64,000 nucleotides of DNA, taken from assembly GCF_002583405.1 (NCBI RefSeq), contig NZ_BCMJ01000008.1, positions 1 through 64,000 of the forward strand, given 5' to 3'. The position numbers and the translations under genes were made by a program. This DNA comes from Secundilactobacillus silagincola (GTDB lineage: Bacteria > Bacillota > Bacilli > Lactobacillales > Lactobacillaceae). Positions 1 to 8,091 of the stretch are shown piece after piece (the stretch's first letter is position 1; each line of letters starts with the position of its first letter). The notes under the pieces are model-generated. The model saw only the letters and a list, made by a program, of their open reading frames with translations. It was not told the origin of the DNA and did no database searches.

Positions 1-112
1 TAGCGAAATTGACTTCGCAAATTACATTTGATATCAACCGAAATTGATATACCCTGCACATTTGTGAAACAAAACTTTGTTCAGTTTTCAAAGGTCTACT
101 TCTTTACTCGAC
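1..112 (-). other. Probable rRNA operon leader (5' part)
   Basis: Reading leftward, the strand after promoter P2 carries CTTTGAAAACTGAACAAAG (about 95-76), a sequence of the kind found in rRNA leaders and spacers of lactobacilli and bacilli, where it belongs to the boxA-type antitermination region. Two small perfect hairpins follow: ATATCAA/TTGATAT at 31-50 and GCGAA/TTCGC at 3-18. No gene of 40 codons or more is visible between 1 and 335. The rRNA gene itself would start beyond the left edge, so the assignment is inferred from promoter strength and leader motif. Confidence 0.6.
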
Positions 113-118
113 TTAATT

Positions 119-147
119 AGTATAACCAAGTTGTAAATCAATGTCAA
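119..147 (-). promoter_or_regulatory. rrn-type promoter P2
   Basis: Minus strand: perfect -35 TTGACA (147-142), 17-bp spacer, -10 TATACT (124-119). It is the best promoter in the window and points at the leader described at 1-112. Strength and tandem arrangement with P1 suit a stable RNA operon. Confidence 0.8.
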
Positions 148-283
148 CGATTTTTTGAATCTTTATTCATTCACATCAACGACTCAATTATGATACCAAT
201 TGCCGAATGTTAGAACGATTGAATATTAAATGTCTGAATATAAATTCAAATAATTAATAATGTGTTCTTTAACAACAGGTAAA

Positions 284-312
284 ATAATACCAGCTATTGG
301 CGACAGGGTCAA
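284..312 (-). promoter_or_regulatory. rrn-type promoter P1
   Basis: Minus strand: -35 TTGACC (312-307), 17-bp spacer, -10 TATTAT (289-284). It lies about 165 bp upstream of P2 on the same strand and 24 bp beyond the stop codon of the S1-domain gene, so it cannot serve that gene and must drive leftward transcription. Confidence 0.72.
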
Positions 313-335
313 GCACAAATAATAAAATATCCAAA

Positions 336-719
336 TTATTTTGCAACAAACTCTTTTAGAGCTTCCTGAGCCCATGCCTGTCTTCTCTTTTGAATAGGCT
401 TAAATCCCTCATGAACATTACGACTTGTCCAATAATGCCGGTGTCGATTCTCATTCTGTGGTGCTACCGGTGCAAGGGGCACCTGAGTTTCTTCCAAACA
501 TCTCAACGATAGCGAAATTTTGCCAGTGAATTCATCAATATCTAAGACAACAACATCAATCTCATCACCAACTGATAAGTAATCATGGATATCTTTGACA
601 AAGCCATAATGGCATTCAGAAATATGAATCAACCCTTGAACATCATTGCCAAGATTAACAAACGCACCATAGGGTTGAATGCCAGTAACCGTACCATGTA
701 CGTGATCACCTATACGCAT
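336..719 (-). CDS. S1 RNA-binding domain protein (CvfD/YugI family)
   Basis: A 127-residue protein whose first 75 residues form one S1 domain (GDHVHGTVTGIQPYGAFVNL, then GLIHISE and the closing GKISLSL strand). The rest is a charged tail. Single-S1 proteins of this size are the YugI/general stress protein 13 group; the Streptococcus member CvfD is a post-transcriptional regulator that binds RNA. The start is ATG at 719, preceded by AAAAGAGG; an upstream in-frame start would lack a ribosome site. The gene is monocistronic and ends just before the predicted rRNA promoters. The family is clear; the RNA targets are unknown. Confidence 0.85.
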   Translation of the reverse strand: MRIGDHVHGTVTGIQPYGAFVNLGNDVQGLIHISECHYGFVKDIHDYLSVGDEIDVVVLDIDEFTGKISLSLRCLEETQVPLAPVAPQNENRHRHYWTSRNVHEGFKPIQKRRQAWAQEALKEFVAK

Positions 720-796
720 TACTAAAACCTCTTTTCTACATATAGTATACAAAAAGCTTGAGGCTAACCTGCCCCAAGCCCTATTATCAGTCCAGC

Positions 797-1381
797 CTAA
801 TCTTCGATGGAGACAGATTCAATCACGATATCTTCCAAAGGTTTGTCAGACTCATCCGTTTTCACCGTAGCCATTTGATCAACGACATCCATGCCATCGA
901 CTACCTGACCAAAAACAGTATGTCTAAAATCAAGCCAAGGTGTACCGCCATTCTGGTAAGCGGTCACGATCTCTTCTGGAAAATGAGCATCCTTCATCTG
1001 CTGTGTCAGCTGCTGAGACATATGCTGATTCTGAACAATAAAGAACTGACTGCCATTAGTATTAGGACCACTGTTAGCCATTGAAACTGCGCCACGAAGA
1101 TTATAAAGTTCCTTTGAAAACTCATCTTCGAACGGTTCATCCCAAATGCTTGAGCCACCCATACCTGTACCTGTTGGGTCACCGCCCTGAACCATAAAAT
1201 CGTTAATTACACGGTGGAAAATAACTTCATCATAATATTTTTTCTTGGCAAGTGTCACAAAATTTTCCACTGCTTTAGGTGCTTGCTCTGGGAACAATTG
1301 AATCACGACATCACCCATTGACGTATGGATGGTTGCCCGGGGGCCTTCAGCCTTATCGGGTTGTAACTGTGGATAGTTCAC
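797..1381 (-). CDS. Cyclophilin-type peptidyl-prolyl cis-trans isomerase
   Basis: A 194-residue cytosolic cyclophilin that isomerises Xaa-Pro peptide bonds during protein folding. Family signatures are IFHRVINDFMVQGGDPTGTG, GSQFFIVQ and TVFGQVVDGMDVV, covering the active-site Arg and Gln. There is no signal peptide or lipobox, unlike PrsA-type isomerases. The start is set at GTG 1381, because GGAGG lies seven bases before it; a longer in-frame reading to 1450 would translate the promoter and leader. A promoter is at 1412-1439, and a hairpin overlaps the leader. Confidence 0.9.
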   Translation of the reverse strand: MNYPQLQPDKAEGPRATIHTSMGDVVIQLFPEQAPKAVENFVTLAKKKYYDEVIFHRVINDFMVQGGDPTGTGMGGSSIWDEPFEDEFSKELYNLRGAVSMANSGPNTNGSQFFIVQNQHMSQQLTQQMKDAHFPEEIVTAYQNGGTPWLDFRHTVFGQVVDGMDVVDQMATVKTDESDKPLEDIVIESVSIED

Positions 1382-1411
1382 ATTTATACCTCCAAGTTTT
1401 CTTTCATATCT

Positions 1412-1439
1412 ATTATCCATGAAATAAGACGAAAAGCAA
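1412..1439 (-). promoter_or_regulatory. Promoter of cyclophilin gene
   Basis: Minus strand: -35 TTGCTT (1439-1434), 16-bp spacer, -10 GATAAT (1417-1412), about 31 bp before the GTG start. The -35 box lies inside the 3' arm of the hairpin at 1436-1469. A second candidate -10, TTACAAT preceded by TG, lies further upstream near 1502-1508. Confidence 0.5.
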
Positions 1440-1469
1440 GCCTCAGACACTGGATAGTATCGGGCTTGC
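1436..1469 (-). terminator. Terminator-like hairpin in cyclophilin leader
   Basis: Minus strand: GCAAGCC pairs with GGCTTGC across a 20-base loop and is followed by TTTTCGTCTTATTT. There is no minus-strand gene directly upstream, so this would act as an attenuator for transcripts from the more distal promoter, or it is fortuitous. Confidence 0.35.
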
Positions 1470-1613
1470 TCCCGTCTAAACCGGTTATTGAGTCATAAGG
1501 AATTGTAACACAATCCCAGTACTATTACAGATAACTACCCTAAATAAGTTGTTCAAAGCGCCCTAATTAAGCACATCTAAAGTTATGATTCACTTAAATC
1601 CGTCAGATGGGCT

Positions 1614-1641
1614 TTTACAAGCACGAATTCTCTGATACAAT
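1614..1641 (+). promoter_or_regulatory. Promoter of dedA-like gene
   Basis: -35 TTTACA (1614-1619), 16-bp spacer, -10 TACAAT (1636-1641), followed 37 bp later by the start codon of the DedA gene. Confidence 0.6.
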
Positions 1642-1678
1642 ATCAGCAACTTACATGTGAAAGGAAACATTCTAAATT

Positions 1679-2326
1679 ATGGGCCAATTGATTGATTTTG
1701 TGCTCCACATTGACAGCCACATGATCACTATTGTAAACACATTCGGTGGCTGGTCGTATGGCATACTTTTTCTCATTATCTTTGTTGAAACCGGAGTTGT
1801 AATTCTACCATTCTTACCTGGTGATTCTCTCCTCTTCGCAGCTGCTGCCTTAGCAGCTAATCCTGACTACCATCTCAGTATCGTTGCATTCACAGCCATC
1901 TTCCTAGTGGCTTCCATCGGTGGTGATTCATCGAACTTCTTTATTGGGCGTCGCGCGGGTATTGCAATTACACATCACCCATTCTTCAGCCGATTCATTA
2001 AAGAAGAAAATTTAACTTCAGCCAGAAAATTCTTTGAAAAACATGGTAAAATTGCTATCTTCTTAGCTCGCTTCATGCCAATCATCCGTACCTTTGTCCC
2101 GTTTGTGGCTGCAACCTCAGACTACAAATACCGTTCATTCTTACGCTATAACATTCCTGCCTGCATTTGCTGGGTACTGTTATGTTGCGGTGGTGGCTAC
2201 TTCTTCGGTAATATCGATTTTGTTAAAGCCCACTTCTCGCTGGTTGTCATCGGCATCATCGTCGTTTCAATGATTCCAGCATTTGTTGGCCTACTTAAGA
2301 GTCGTGGTCAAGTCAGCAAAGATTAA
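1679..2326 (+). CDS. DedA family membrane protein
   Basis: A 215-residue polytopic inner membrane protein of the DedA/VTT superfamily, with hydrophobic segments near residues 22-60, 75-95 and 140-205. Family motifs are GGDSSNFFIGRRAG, FFEKHGKIAIFLARFMPIIRTFVPFVAATS and a YNIPACICWVL stretch after it. DedA proteins support membrane homeostasis, and some flip undecaprenyl phosphate or phospholipids; which applies here cannot be told. AAAGGA lies 13 bases before ATG 1679, a little far. The gene has its own promoter and a terminator shared with the convergent operon. Confidence 0.9.
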   Translation: MGQLIDFVLHIDSHMITIVNTFGGWSYGILFLIIFVETGVVILPFLPGDSLLFAAAALAANPDYHLSIVAFTAIFLVASIGGDSSNFFIGRRAGIAITHHPFFSRFIKEENLTSARKFFEKHGKIAIFLARFMPIIRTFVPFVAATSDYKYRSFLRYNIPACICWVLLCCGGGYFFGNIDFVKAHFSLVVIGIIVVSMIPAFVGLLKSRGQVSKD

Positions 2327-2331
2327 CAAAT

Positions 2332-2372
2332 AAAAAACTCTAGTCGGTTATCAAACCGCACTAGAGTTTTTT
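2332..2372. terminator. Bidirectional terminator
   Basis: AACTCTAGT (2336-2344) pairs with ACTAGAGTT (2360-2368), with an inner CGGTT/AACCG stem. A-rich sequence lies on the left and eight T on the right. It separates dedA (+) from the convergent TIGR01906 gene (-). Confidence 0.85.
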
Positions 2373-3007
2373 TATTTGCCTAGAAAGCTACGTCTACCCC
2401 GCCAGACCCCCCACAGCATGATTAGTTCAAACAAGCCAAACGCTAATAAGAAACACTGCGAAAAGAAGCTTTCAGGTAAAACGAGGATCACCGGGTCAAA
2501 CCGGGGATCAAATAACCAATCAGAATTACGGAACAGCACTTTGTGAAAATCAATAAAAAACTGGTTAAAGTTGACCAACATCAGCAGTGCTGCTAACACT
2601 GGTACAACAGCTGCTATCTGAAATGGCCGGATCAGCTTCCAGAGCATTTTCTTCACGGACAATGACCGTAAGAAGTGAATTGCTGGCCATATGGTCACAA
2701 TCAGTACGCCATTATTCAATAAAAACAAGTGTTTAACATCAATAAAATGTTGCAATCCACTAGGGGAAGTTGGAAAGTCCATCATATCCAGCCTGGTAAT
2801 CCAGGGTAACTGCAAATATCCCAGTAACTGTAAATAATTTTGAACAATTCGACCCGTGGATACTTGAACAATTTTTGATAGATGCCCTAATTTAACGTTC
2901 AGCCAATAAAGCCACACACTATTGATCGTCAAGAATATAACCAGCGAAATAATCGCTAAAAAAAGGGCTATCCATTCAAGTGTCACTTTTAATCTTGTTT
3001 TAAGCAT
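2372..3007 (-). CDS. TIGR01906/DUF1461 integral membrane protein
   Basis: About 211 residues with four or five predicted membrane helices and the hallmark segment FNQFFIDFHKVLFRNSDWLF followed by DPRFDPVILVLPESFF, which identifies the TIGR01906 (DUF1461) family of lactic acid bacteria. Its function is not known. The start is taken as ATG 3007, overlapping the stop of the upstream HAD gene by eight bases; an in-frame ATG at 3025 is possible and neither has a good ribosome site, which suggests translational coupling. It is the last gene of a five-gene operon of phosphatase-like proteins (6539-2372). Confidence 0.8.
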   Translation of the reverse strand: MLKTRLKVTLEWIALFLAIISLVIFLTINSVWLYWLNVKLGHLSKIVQVSTGRIVQNYLQLLGYLQLPWITRLDMMDFPTSPSGLQHFIDVKHLFLLNNGVLIVTIWPAIHFLRSLSVKKMLWKLIRPFQIAAVVPVLAALLMLVNFNQFFIDFHKVLFRNSDWLFDPRFDPVILVLPESFFSQCFLLAFGLFELIMLWGVWRGRRSFLGK

Positions 3008-3785
3008 CCTCAACCGACCATTCATCTAAATTATTGATTTCGTACGTGGGTGCGATCTTTTGCTGTGCTACCTGCTCGCGTGTAGATAAGCCAGTGTACA
3101 CCAACAACGTATCCATACCGAAGCGAATACCCGCAGTAATGTCAGTCTTGTAGTTATCACCAACCATCACAACCTGCGATTTTTTTAAGCCAATCTTTTT
3201 CAAAGCATTTGCCATGATAATCGTTTCCGGCTTGCCAATATAAATCGGTCGCTGCTGAGTTGTGTAGGCTACCATCTCAACCAACGACCCTGCGCCAGGC
3301 AGCATTCCCCGTTCGTTTGGAATGTTAGAATCCGGATTGGTCCCAATAAACTTAGCCCCAGCACGAATGGCCAACGTTGCAATTTCAAACTTATGGTAAG
3401 TCACATCTGAGTCTAGACCCACGACCACAAAATCCGGCTGTCGTTCGCTCAGCTCAAATCCCTTATCCAAAAAGGCCTGAATAAGCCCAATTTCGCCAAT
3501 AATATAAACCTTATTTTGCCCTGCTTTGGCAATTCCAGCAACGTAGTCAGCAGTGGCTAAACCGGCCGTATAGACGTTGTCTGGCTGAACATGAATATCG
3601 TGATTAGTTGCTAAATTGTCGACCACGTCAACGGGTAATTTGGTGGTGTTATTAGTCACAAATAAAAAATCCTTATCCGCTGCTTGTAACCGTTCAACAA
3701 ATCGCTTTGCGGCGGGAATTCGACGTTTACCAGCGTAAACCGTTCCGTCGAGATCGATAAAGTAACCATCATAATGTTTTTGCAT
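3000..3785 (-). CDS. NagD-like HAD phosphatase (YutF, TIGR01457)
   Basis: A 261-residue cytosolic haloacid dehalogenase family phosphatase. The nucleophile motif is FIDLDGTVY (residues 9-17), motif II is FVTNNTT, and the late motif GKPETII...VMVGDNYKTDI carries the Lys and Asp that bind phosphate and magnesium. The inserted C2 cap marks the NagD/YutF subgroup (TIGR01457), which removes phosphate from small sugar phosphates or nucleotides. GAGG precedes ATG 3785. It lies six bases after yutD and overlaps the membrane protein gene downstream, so all are probably co-translated. The natural substrate is unknown. Confidence 0.85.
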   Translation of the reverse strand: MQKHYDGYFIDLDGTVYAGKRRIPAAKRFVERLQAADKDFLFVTNNTTKLPVDVVDNLATNHDIHVQPDNVYTAGLATADYVAGIAKAGQNKVYIIGEIGLIQAFLDKGFELSERQPDFVVVGLDSDVTYHKFEIATLAIRAGAKFIGTNPDSNIPNERGMLPGAGSLVEMVAYTTQQRPIYIGKPETIIMANALKKIGLKKSQVVMVGDNYKTDITAGIRFGMDTLLVYTGLSTREQVAQQKIAPTYEINNLDEWSVEDA

Positions 3786-3791
3786 GAAACC

Positions 3792-4514
3792 CTAGTCCTC
3801 TTTTTCTCGAATTGTGAATTTGCGGTGCTGACTGTGTCCAACCGTCTTGATAGCGCCATGCCGTTGACTGACAGGCGTCTTCTTGATGGGTTTAACTTTT
3901 TCCACCGTATAGGCCTTTTGCTGTCCATTATTTGATCGACTTGGCCGCTTGGTGTGTTGTCGTCGGGTTGCGTTTGGCCGTTCAGACTTATTTTCAGTCT
4001 GCTGTACATTCTTTGCCCGGTTAGCGTTACGATTGCGGTTTTGCTGTTTACCACTATTAGTTTGATTTTTATTAGTTTGGTTCTTATTAGCCTGATTTCT
4101 ATTCGAACGATGGCTACTTTCGCGAGGCTTAGAACTGCGCTTAGGTGTTACCACCTTGGCATCGGCATTATGCATAACAAAATAAGGGCAGCCTGTATTG
4201 CAGGCTTCGTCCAGATAATCTTGCAGCGCGCTAATCTTCAGCTCGCCAGCCACGTTTCGCTTATCATCATAAAAACCGCGTAAACGTAACTGACCAAAAC
4301 CCCAGTCGCCAACTAAATAATCGTATCGAGAAAAATACGTGTTAAACCGGTCACTCAATTCAACCCGGTCAAAAGCATCGCGGTAGTTTACTACCAGCTC
4401 ATAAGGGTGCTCATTGATCTGGTAATGCGTTTCATCAACAGCTACGATAACGCCACCCGGTTCTCTACTGGCACGTGCGTCATCAATTAAAGTTTGCATT
4501 GATTTCTTATCCAT
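3792..4514 (-). CDS. yutD: YutD family protein with repeat-rich basic tail
   Basis: A 240-residue protein. Residues about 1-115 match the YutD (DUF1027) family, including DYLVGDWGFGQLRLRGFYDD and the Cys pair NTGCPYF. The function of YutD is unknown. The remaining half is basic and rich in Asn, Gln, Lys and Arg, looks disordered, and includes three in-frame copies of a five-residue NQTNK-like repeat. The family is usually much shorter without this tail. Start ATG 4514 follows AAAGGAGG with six-base spacing and overlaps the end of the upstream nucleotidase gene by eight bases; the longer reading to 4562 is rejected. Confidence 0.82.
   Translation of the reverse strand: MDKKSMQTLIDDARASREPGGVIVAVDETHYQINEHPYELVVNYRDAFDRVELSDRFNTYFSRYDYLVGDWGFGQLRLRGFYDDKRNVAGELKISALQDYLDEACNTGCPYFVMHNADAKVVTPKRSSKPRESSHRSNRNQANKNQTNKNQTNSGKQQNRNRNANRAKNVQQTENKSERPNATRRQHTKRPSRSNNGQQKAYTVEKVKPIKKTPVSQRHGAIKTVGHSQHRKFTIREKED
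4056..4100. repeat. Three tandem 15-bp repeats inside yutD
   Basis: Plus strand units ATTAGTTTGATTTTT (4056-4070), ATTAGTTTGGTTCTT (4071-4085) and ATTAGCCTGATTTCT (4086-4100). They keep the reading frame and encode NQTNS, NQTNK and NQANK. Copy number could vary between strains without a frameshift. Confidence 0.8.
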
Positions 4515-5907
4515 GGTCATCCTCCTTTCTAATCGGATATTGTTTAGCGAGATAGTCGCCATAAACTGTTCTTAAAAGCTTACCATATAAAATTTCATTT
4601 TGCCCAACAATTGAAATTGTGGGGAAAAACGGAATGAAGAGGTAGTGGTCTGGCATGGCCACGGTATAAGTGCGCAACGGTGACAACGGCTCACCACGAA
4701 AAAGAACCGAACCATCATGATCATTGTAGGTAATCCCGGAATAATTCAGTGCACCGAACACCTTACCGCGAAAACCCATTCCCTTAATTGGGAAACGCAA
4801 CAAAAAACGCCGATTCTTCTCCATTTCTTGGATCAGCCGCCACAGGTTATCCCCACTTAAGGTCACCCTCATCACGTGCATAGCGTGCGGTAACATCTGA
4901 TGCAGATGATTTCGAGAAATAATTCCTGCAGGCAAGTCTTGCAAGAACAAGCCGCCATTTAAGATAGCAGCATCCGTCCCCGCGTAATCTTCCAACGCAG
5001 CTAATCCTTCACTGATCAGCCGTGAATGTCCCTGCCAATTCTTTTCCATCTTTACCGGTAAATCAGCCACTTTCTGCGCGCCTAACAGTTGTTCACCGTG
5101 ATTTTCGTAACCTTCGATTTCTTGTCGGTCACTTGTGGCTGCCTGAAGATTAGCCGTTTGCACGACTGAAGCCGACGACTTTACAATCTGATGATTGGAC
5201 AATTCCAACTGAATCGTACCAACATACTCACCATATTTTCCAGCCGCTCCCAGTAAAGCTGATTGATCATGCTCACCGTGTGGCAGTAAATGATGCGTAT
5301 GCGCACCTAAAATCACGTCAATATCAGGAAAACGTTTAGCAATGGCACGATCCACATCCAGCCCAAGGTGTGACAGTAAAATGGTGCAGTCATACTGGCC
5401 TTTAAATCGCTTCAGCAAATATGGCAGCATCCGCTCCACCGAAATGGGTTCCCAACCCAGCAAAGGATATGTCAGCGTATAGGGAGCAGTTAATCCTAAT
5501 ACTAGTACTCTGGTCCCCGCCTTTGTCTTGATCACTTTTCCGGGCAACGCCCACTTAGGTTGCATAATCTTCGGTGCGTTCAGTAAATTACCCAAAATAA
5601 TGTCAAAATTGGCGTGGTCGTACAAATGTACCAGTTGTTCTTTAGAATTACCTAAACCTTCATTGTTGCCAATTGTCACACCATCATAATGAATCTGATT
5701 CATCAGGGTAACGTTAAACTGACCATCAGTCGCTTCCGTTAACGGATGTGCGCGATCCATTGCATCACCAATATCAAAAGTCAGTACTTGATTGCCAGCT
5801 GCTTCGTAGCGCTGCCGTTCTTCAAGTAAATAACGACGAATCTTAGGCCAATTTTCAAAGTGCGAATGCAGGTCGTTAGTGTGTAAAATTGTAATTTTCT
5901 CAGTCAT
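4507..5907 (-). CDS. Metallophosphatase/5'-nucleotidase (YunD-like)
   Basis: A 466-residue protein with an N-terminal metallophosphoesterase domain (ITILHTNDLHSHFENW, FDIGDAMDR, IGNNEGLG, LLSHLGLDVDRAIA, GAHTHHLLPHGE), which supplies the two-metal ligands, and a C-terminal 5'-nucleotidase domain (ILNGGLFLQDLPAG, MRVTLSGDNL). The metal motif GNNEG replaces the usual GNHE/GNHD, a feature of the YunD subgroup. There is no signal peptide, so it is cytosolic, unlike secreted UshA-type enzymes. Start ATG 5907 follows GAGGAG at good spacing. It sits 20 bases after the upstream phosphoesterase gene and overlaps yutD. Confidence 0.85.
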   Translation of the reverse strand: MTEKITILHTNDLHSHFENWPKIRRYLLEERQRYEAAGNQVLTFDIGDAMDRAHPLTEATDGQFNVTLMNQIHYDGVTIGNNEGLGNSKEQLVHLYDHANFDIILGNLLNAPKIMQPKWALPGKVIKTKAGTRVLVLGLTAPYTLTYPLLGWEPISVERMLPYLLKRFKGQYDCTILLSHLGLDVDRAIAKRFPDIDVILGAHTHHLLPHGEHDQSALLGAAGKYGEYVGTIQLELSNHQIVKSSASVVQTANLQAATSDRQEIEGYENHGEQLLGAQKVADLPVKMEKNWQGHSRLISEGLAALEDYAGTDAAILNGGLFLQDLPAGIISRNHLHQMLPHAMHVMRVTLSGDNLWRLIQEMEKNRRFLLRFPIKGMGFRGKVFGALNYSGITYNDHDGSVLFRGEPLSPLRTYTVAMPDHYLFIPFFPTISIVGQNEILYGKLLRTVYGDYLAKQYPIRKEDDHG

Positions 5908-5927
5908 ACCCCACTCCTCTGCCAATC

Positions 5928-6539
5928 TTATCTTCTTTTCTGAAAATCGTTATATTTACCGGCGACCATTTCTTCAATCTCAGCCATGGAAAATGGCGTT
6001 CCAAACGGTGGCTTTTCCTTTAAGTAATCCGTTTCAGGGGTATCAACACCAACGTTGATATCCTCTTTAATATTGACTGAATAATGATGAATATGACCGT
6101 GTAAATTAATGATCTGCTTAACGATGCCCATCATCATCGGATAATGCGTCATATAATACTGCCGATGATTAACTTTGATAATGGCGCCAACATCGTGAAA
6201 TTCAAATTTAGGTTTACCACCGTAAGTATAATTATGCTGAGCCAAATATTTAAACAATGCACGATTATCGTGATTGCCTTTAATGAGCACCAAATGGCCA
6301 TTTAACTGATTCAGAACATCCAAAATAGCGGCCTCAGCTGCCCGTTCTGGTCGAATGAAGTACAACGCGATATCGCCTAGGTGATACACCGTATCTTCCG
6401 GTGTTACCCGAGCATTCCAATGATCAATAATCGTCTGATTCATTTCTGCTACCGATTTAAATGGCCTTGGCGCAAAATCTGAATTACCGAGTAAGTCTTT
6501 ATGAAAAAAATGCGTATCTGCGGTGAAATACAGTTGCAC
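5928..6539 (-). CDS. Calcineurin-like metallophosphoesterase
   Basis: About 203 residues with the complete two-metal phosphoesterase motif set: FTADTHFFH, VYHLGDIALYF, LIKGNHDNR, MTHYPMMM and NLHGHIHHY. Proteins of this type are compact cytosolic phosphodiesterases or phosphatases; the substrate cannot be predicted. The start is set at GTG 6539 because AAGGGG lies five bases upstream; a TTG codon at 6560 has no ribosome site. It is the first gene of the operon that continues through YunD, YutD, the HAD phosphatase and the TIGR01906 membrane protein. Confidence 0.85.
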   Translation of the reverse strand: MQLYFTADTHFFHKDLLGNSDFAPRPFKSVAEMNQTIIDHWNARVTPEDTVYHLGDIALYFIRPERAAEAAILDVLNQLNGHLVLIKGNHDNRALFKYLAQHNYTYGGKPKFEFHDVGAIIKVNHRQYYMTHYPMMMGIVKQIINLHGHIHHYSVNIKEDINVGVDTPETDYLKEKPPFGTPFSMAEIEEMVAGKYNDFQKRR

Positions 6540-6594
6540 GCTGACCCCTTCTTTGTTCAAAATGATTTTAATTTTAAAAAAACACCATGCTTTA

Positions 6595-6624
6595 AGTCTA
6601 CCATGTTACCCCTCGGATAGGAAA
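6595..6624 (-). promoter_or_regulatory. Weak candidate promoter of phosphoesterase operon
   Basis: Minus strand: extended -10 TGGTAGACT (-10 box 6600-6595) with a poor -35 TTTCCT 18 bp upstream (6624-6619). It is the best match before the operon. Confidence 0.35.
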
Positions 6625-6666
6625 GTAACTAAGTTGAATCTGCCAGCTGAAATGTGAAACGTAGCC

Positions 6667-6699
6667 ACAAAAAAACCGGAACTCCAAGTCCCGGTTTTA
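6667..6699 (-). terminator. Terminator of amino acid permease
   Basis: Minus strand: AAAACCGGGAC and GTTCCGGTTTT form a stem with one mismatch around a five-base loop, followed by further T residues. It lies four bases beyond the permease stop codon. Confidence 0.85.
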
Positions 6700-6702
6700 A
6701 AC

Positions 6703-8091
6703 CTATTTCAAACGGTGCGACTTATCTGCTTCTGCTCGATTGATTCCACTCTTAAACAGCCAGAGGGCAAAGAGCCAAATCACGGAGCCAATCAGAGCAA
6801 CCAATGTTTCAAACCTAAACATTAGAACGACTGCAACCATGATCAGAAACAGCAACACGAAATAGTCTGAATACGGTGCAAACGGCATTTTAAAGCTGAC
6901 TTCTTTTTGCTTTCCAGCAGTAGCTTCCCGCTTATATTTAATATGAGCTAGAATAATGGAACCCCAGATGAACAGGAAACAAGTCGTGGCGATACTGGAA
7001 ATCAAGGTGAATACCTTACCAGGAATAAAGAAGTTCAGTAATACCACAACAGCAATGATTACTGCCGAAAAGAGCATTGCGTTAACGGGTACTTGCGCTT
7101 TTGACCGTTTAGTTAACCGTTTTGACAACTTGGTTTTACCACCATACGAAAGTGAAAATAACATTCGTCCGGTCGTAAACAAAGCACTGTTACATGCTGA
7201 AGCCGCAGCAGTTAGCACCACAAAGTTAATAATTGCGGCCGCCGATTTGATTCCAATTGCCGCAAAAACTTCCACGAAGGGACTCTGATTTGGTGAAATA
7301 TAGTGCCAAGGATAAATACACATCAAGGCCATCAAGGAACCTAAATAAAACAAGATCACTCGCATAGGAATTTCATTAATCGCTTTAGGAATAATAATTT
7401 TCGGATCATTAGTTTCAGATGCGGTCATCCCAACCATTTCAATACCAATAAAACCAAATAAAACCATCTGAAATGATAGGAAGAACCCTTTCGCACCGTG
7501 GGCAAAGAAACTGCCACGCGCTAAATTCATCACTGAAGCATGGCCTACAGGTGTTTTAAATTGAATCACCACTAAAACAACGCCAACTGCAATCAACGCA
7601 ATAATCGCTGCCACCTTCACGATTGCAAACCAAAATTCAGTTTCTCCAAAAGCTTCCACGGTGACGGCATTAATCAAAACTAGGATCAGTAAAAACGTTA
7701 AACCGGTCACCCACTGCGGCAAGTGTGGAAACCAAAATTTCATGTATAGCCCTGATGCAGTTAAGTCAGCCATGGCAATGCTCAACCAACAGACCCAATA
7801 AGTCCAACCGGCGATAAAGCTCCAGCGTTCACCAAGATATTTTCTAATAAAATCAATGAAAGAATGGGCACTTAAATCAGTTAATAAAAGCTCACCAAGT
7901 GCTCGCATGAGTAAAAAGCACGCGATACCGGCAATTAAATACGCCAATAAAATTGAAGGTCCTGTTAAATGAATTGATTGTCCGGCACCTAGAAATAGCC
8001 CAGTACCAATCGTACCGCCCAAAGCAATCATTTGAACGTGACGATTTTTTAAACCTCTTGACTGCTGTTTGACGGGTTGTGTTTTTGCCAT
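6703..8091 (-). CDS. APC family amino acid permease
   Basis: A 462-residue membrane protein with about twelve helices. The N-terminal segment GLKNRHVQMIALGGTIGTGL is the substrate-binding signature of the amino acid transporter (AAT) branch of the APC superfamily, followed by GPSILLAYLIAGI, the helix 3 motif ALGEL and GFIGIEMVGMTASE. It imports amino acids with protons. D-serine/D-alanine/glycine, proline and GABA permeases share these motifs, so the substrate is open. It is monocistronic. A TATAAT box lies at 8127-8122 with no clear -35; GGAG is 13 bases before ATG 8091. Confidence 0.88.
   Translation of the reverse strand: MAKTQPVKQQSRGLKNRHVQMIALGGTIGTGLFLGAGQSIHLTGPSILLAYLIAGIACFLLMRALGELLLTDLSAHSFIDFIRKYLGERWSFIAGWTYWVCWLSIAMADLTASGLYMKFWFPHLPQWVTGLTFLLILVLINAVTVEAFGETEFWFAIVKVAAIIALIAVGVVLVVIQFKTPVGHASVMNLARGSFFAHGAKGFFLSFQMVLFGFIGIEMVGMTASETNDPKIIIPKAINEIPMRVILFYLGSLMALMCIYPWHYISPNQSPFVEVFAAIGIKSAAAIINFVVLTAAASACNSALFTTGRMLFSLSYGGKTKLSKRLTKRSKAQVPVNAMLFSAVIIAVVVLLNFFIPGKVFTLISSIATTCFLFIWGSIILAHIKYKREATAGKQKEVSFKMPFAPYSDYFVLLFLIMVAVVLMFRFETLVALIGSVIWLFALWLFKSGINRAEADKSHRLK

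Noticed and set aside
758-1084. 108-codon plus-strand ORF
   Set aside because: It lies antisense within the cyclophilin gene, has no ribosome site and no recognisable protein; a shadow.
4056-4100. Tandem repeat as a small CRISPR array
   Set aside because: Units are 15 bp, contiguous without spacers, and lie inside a coding frame.
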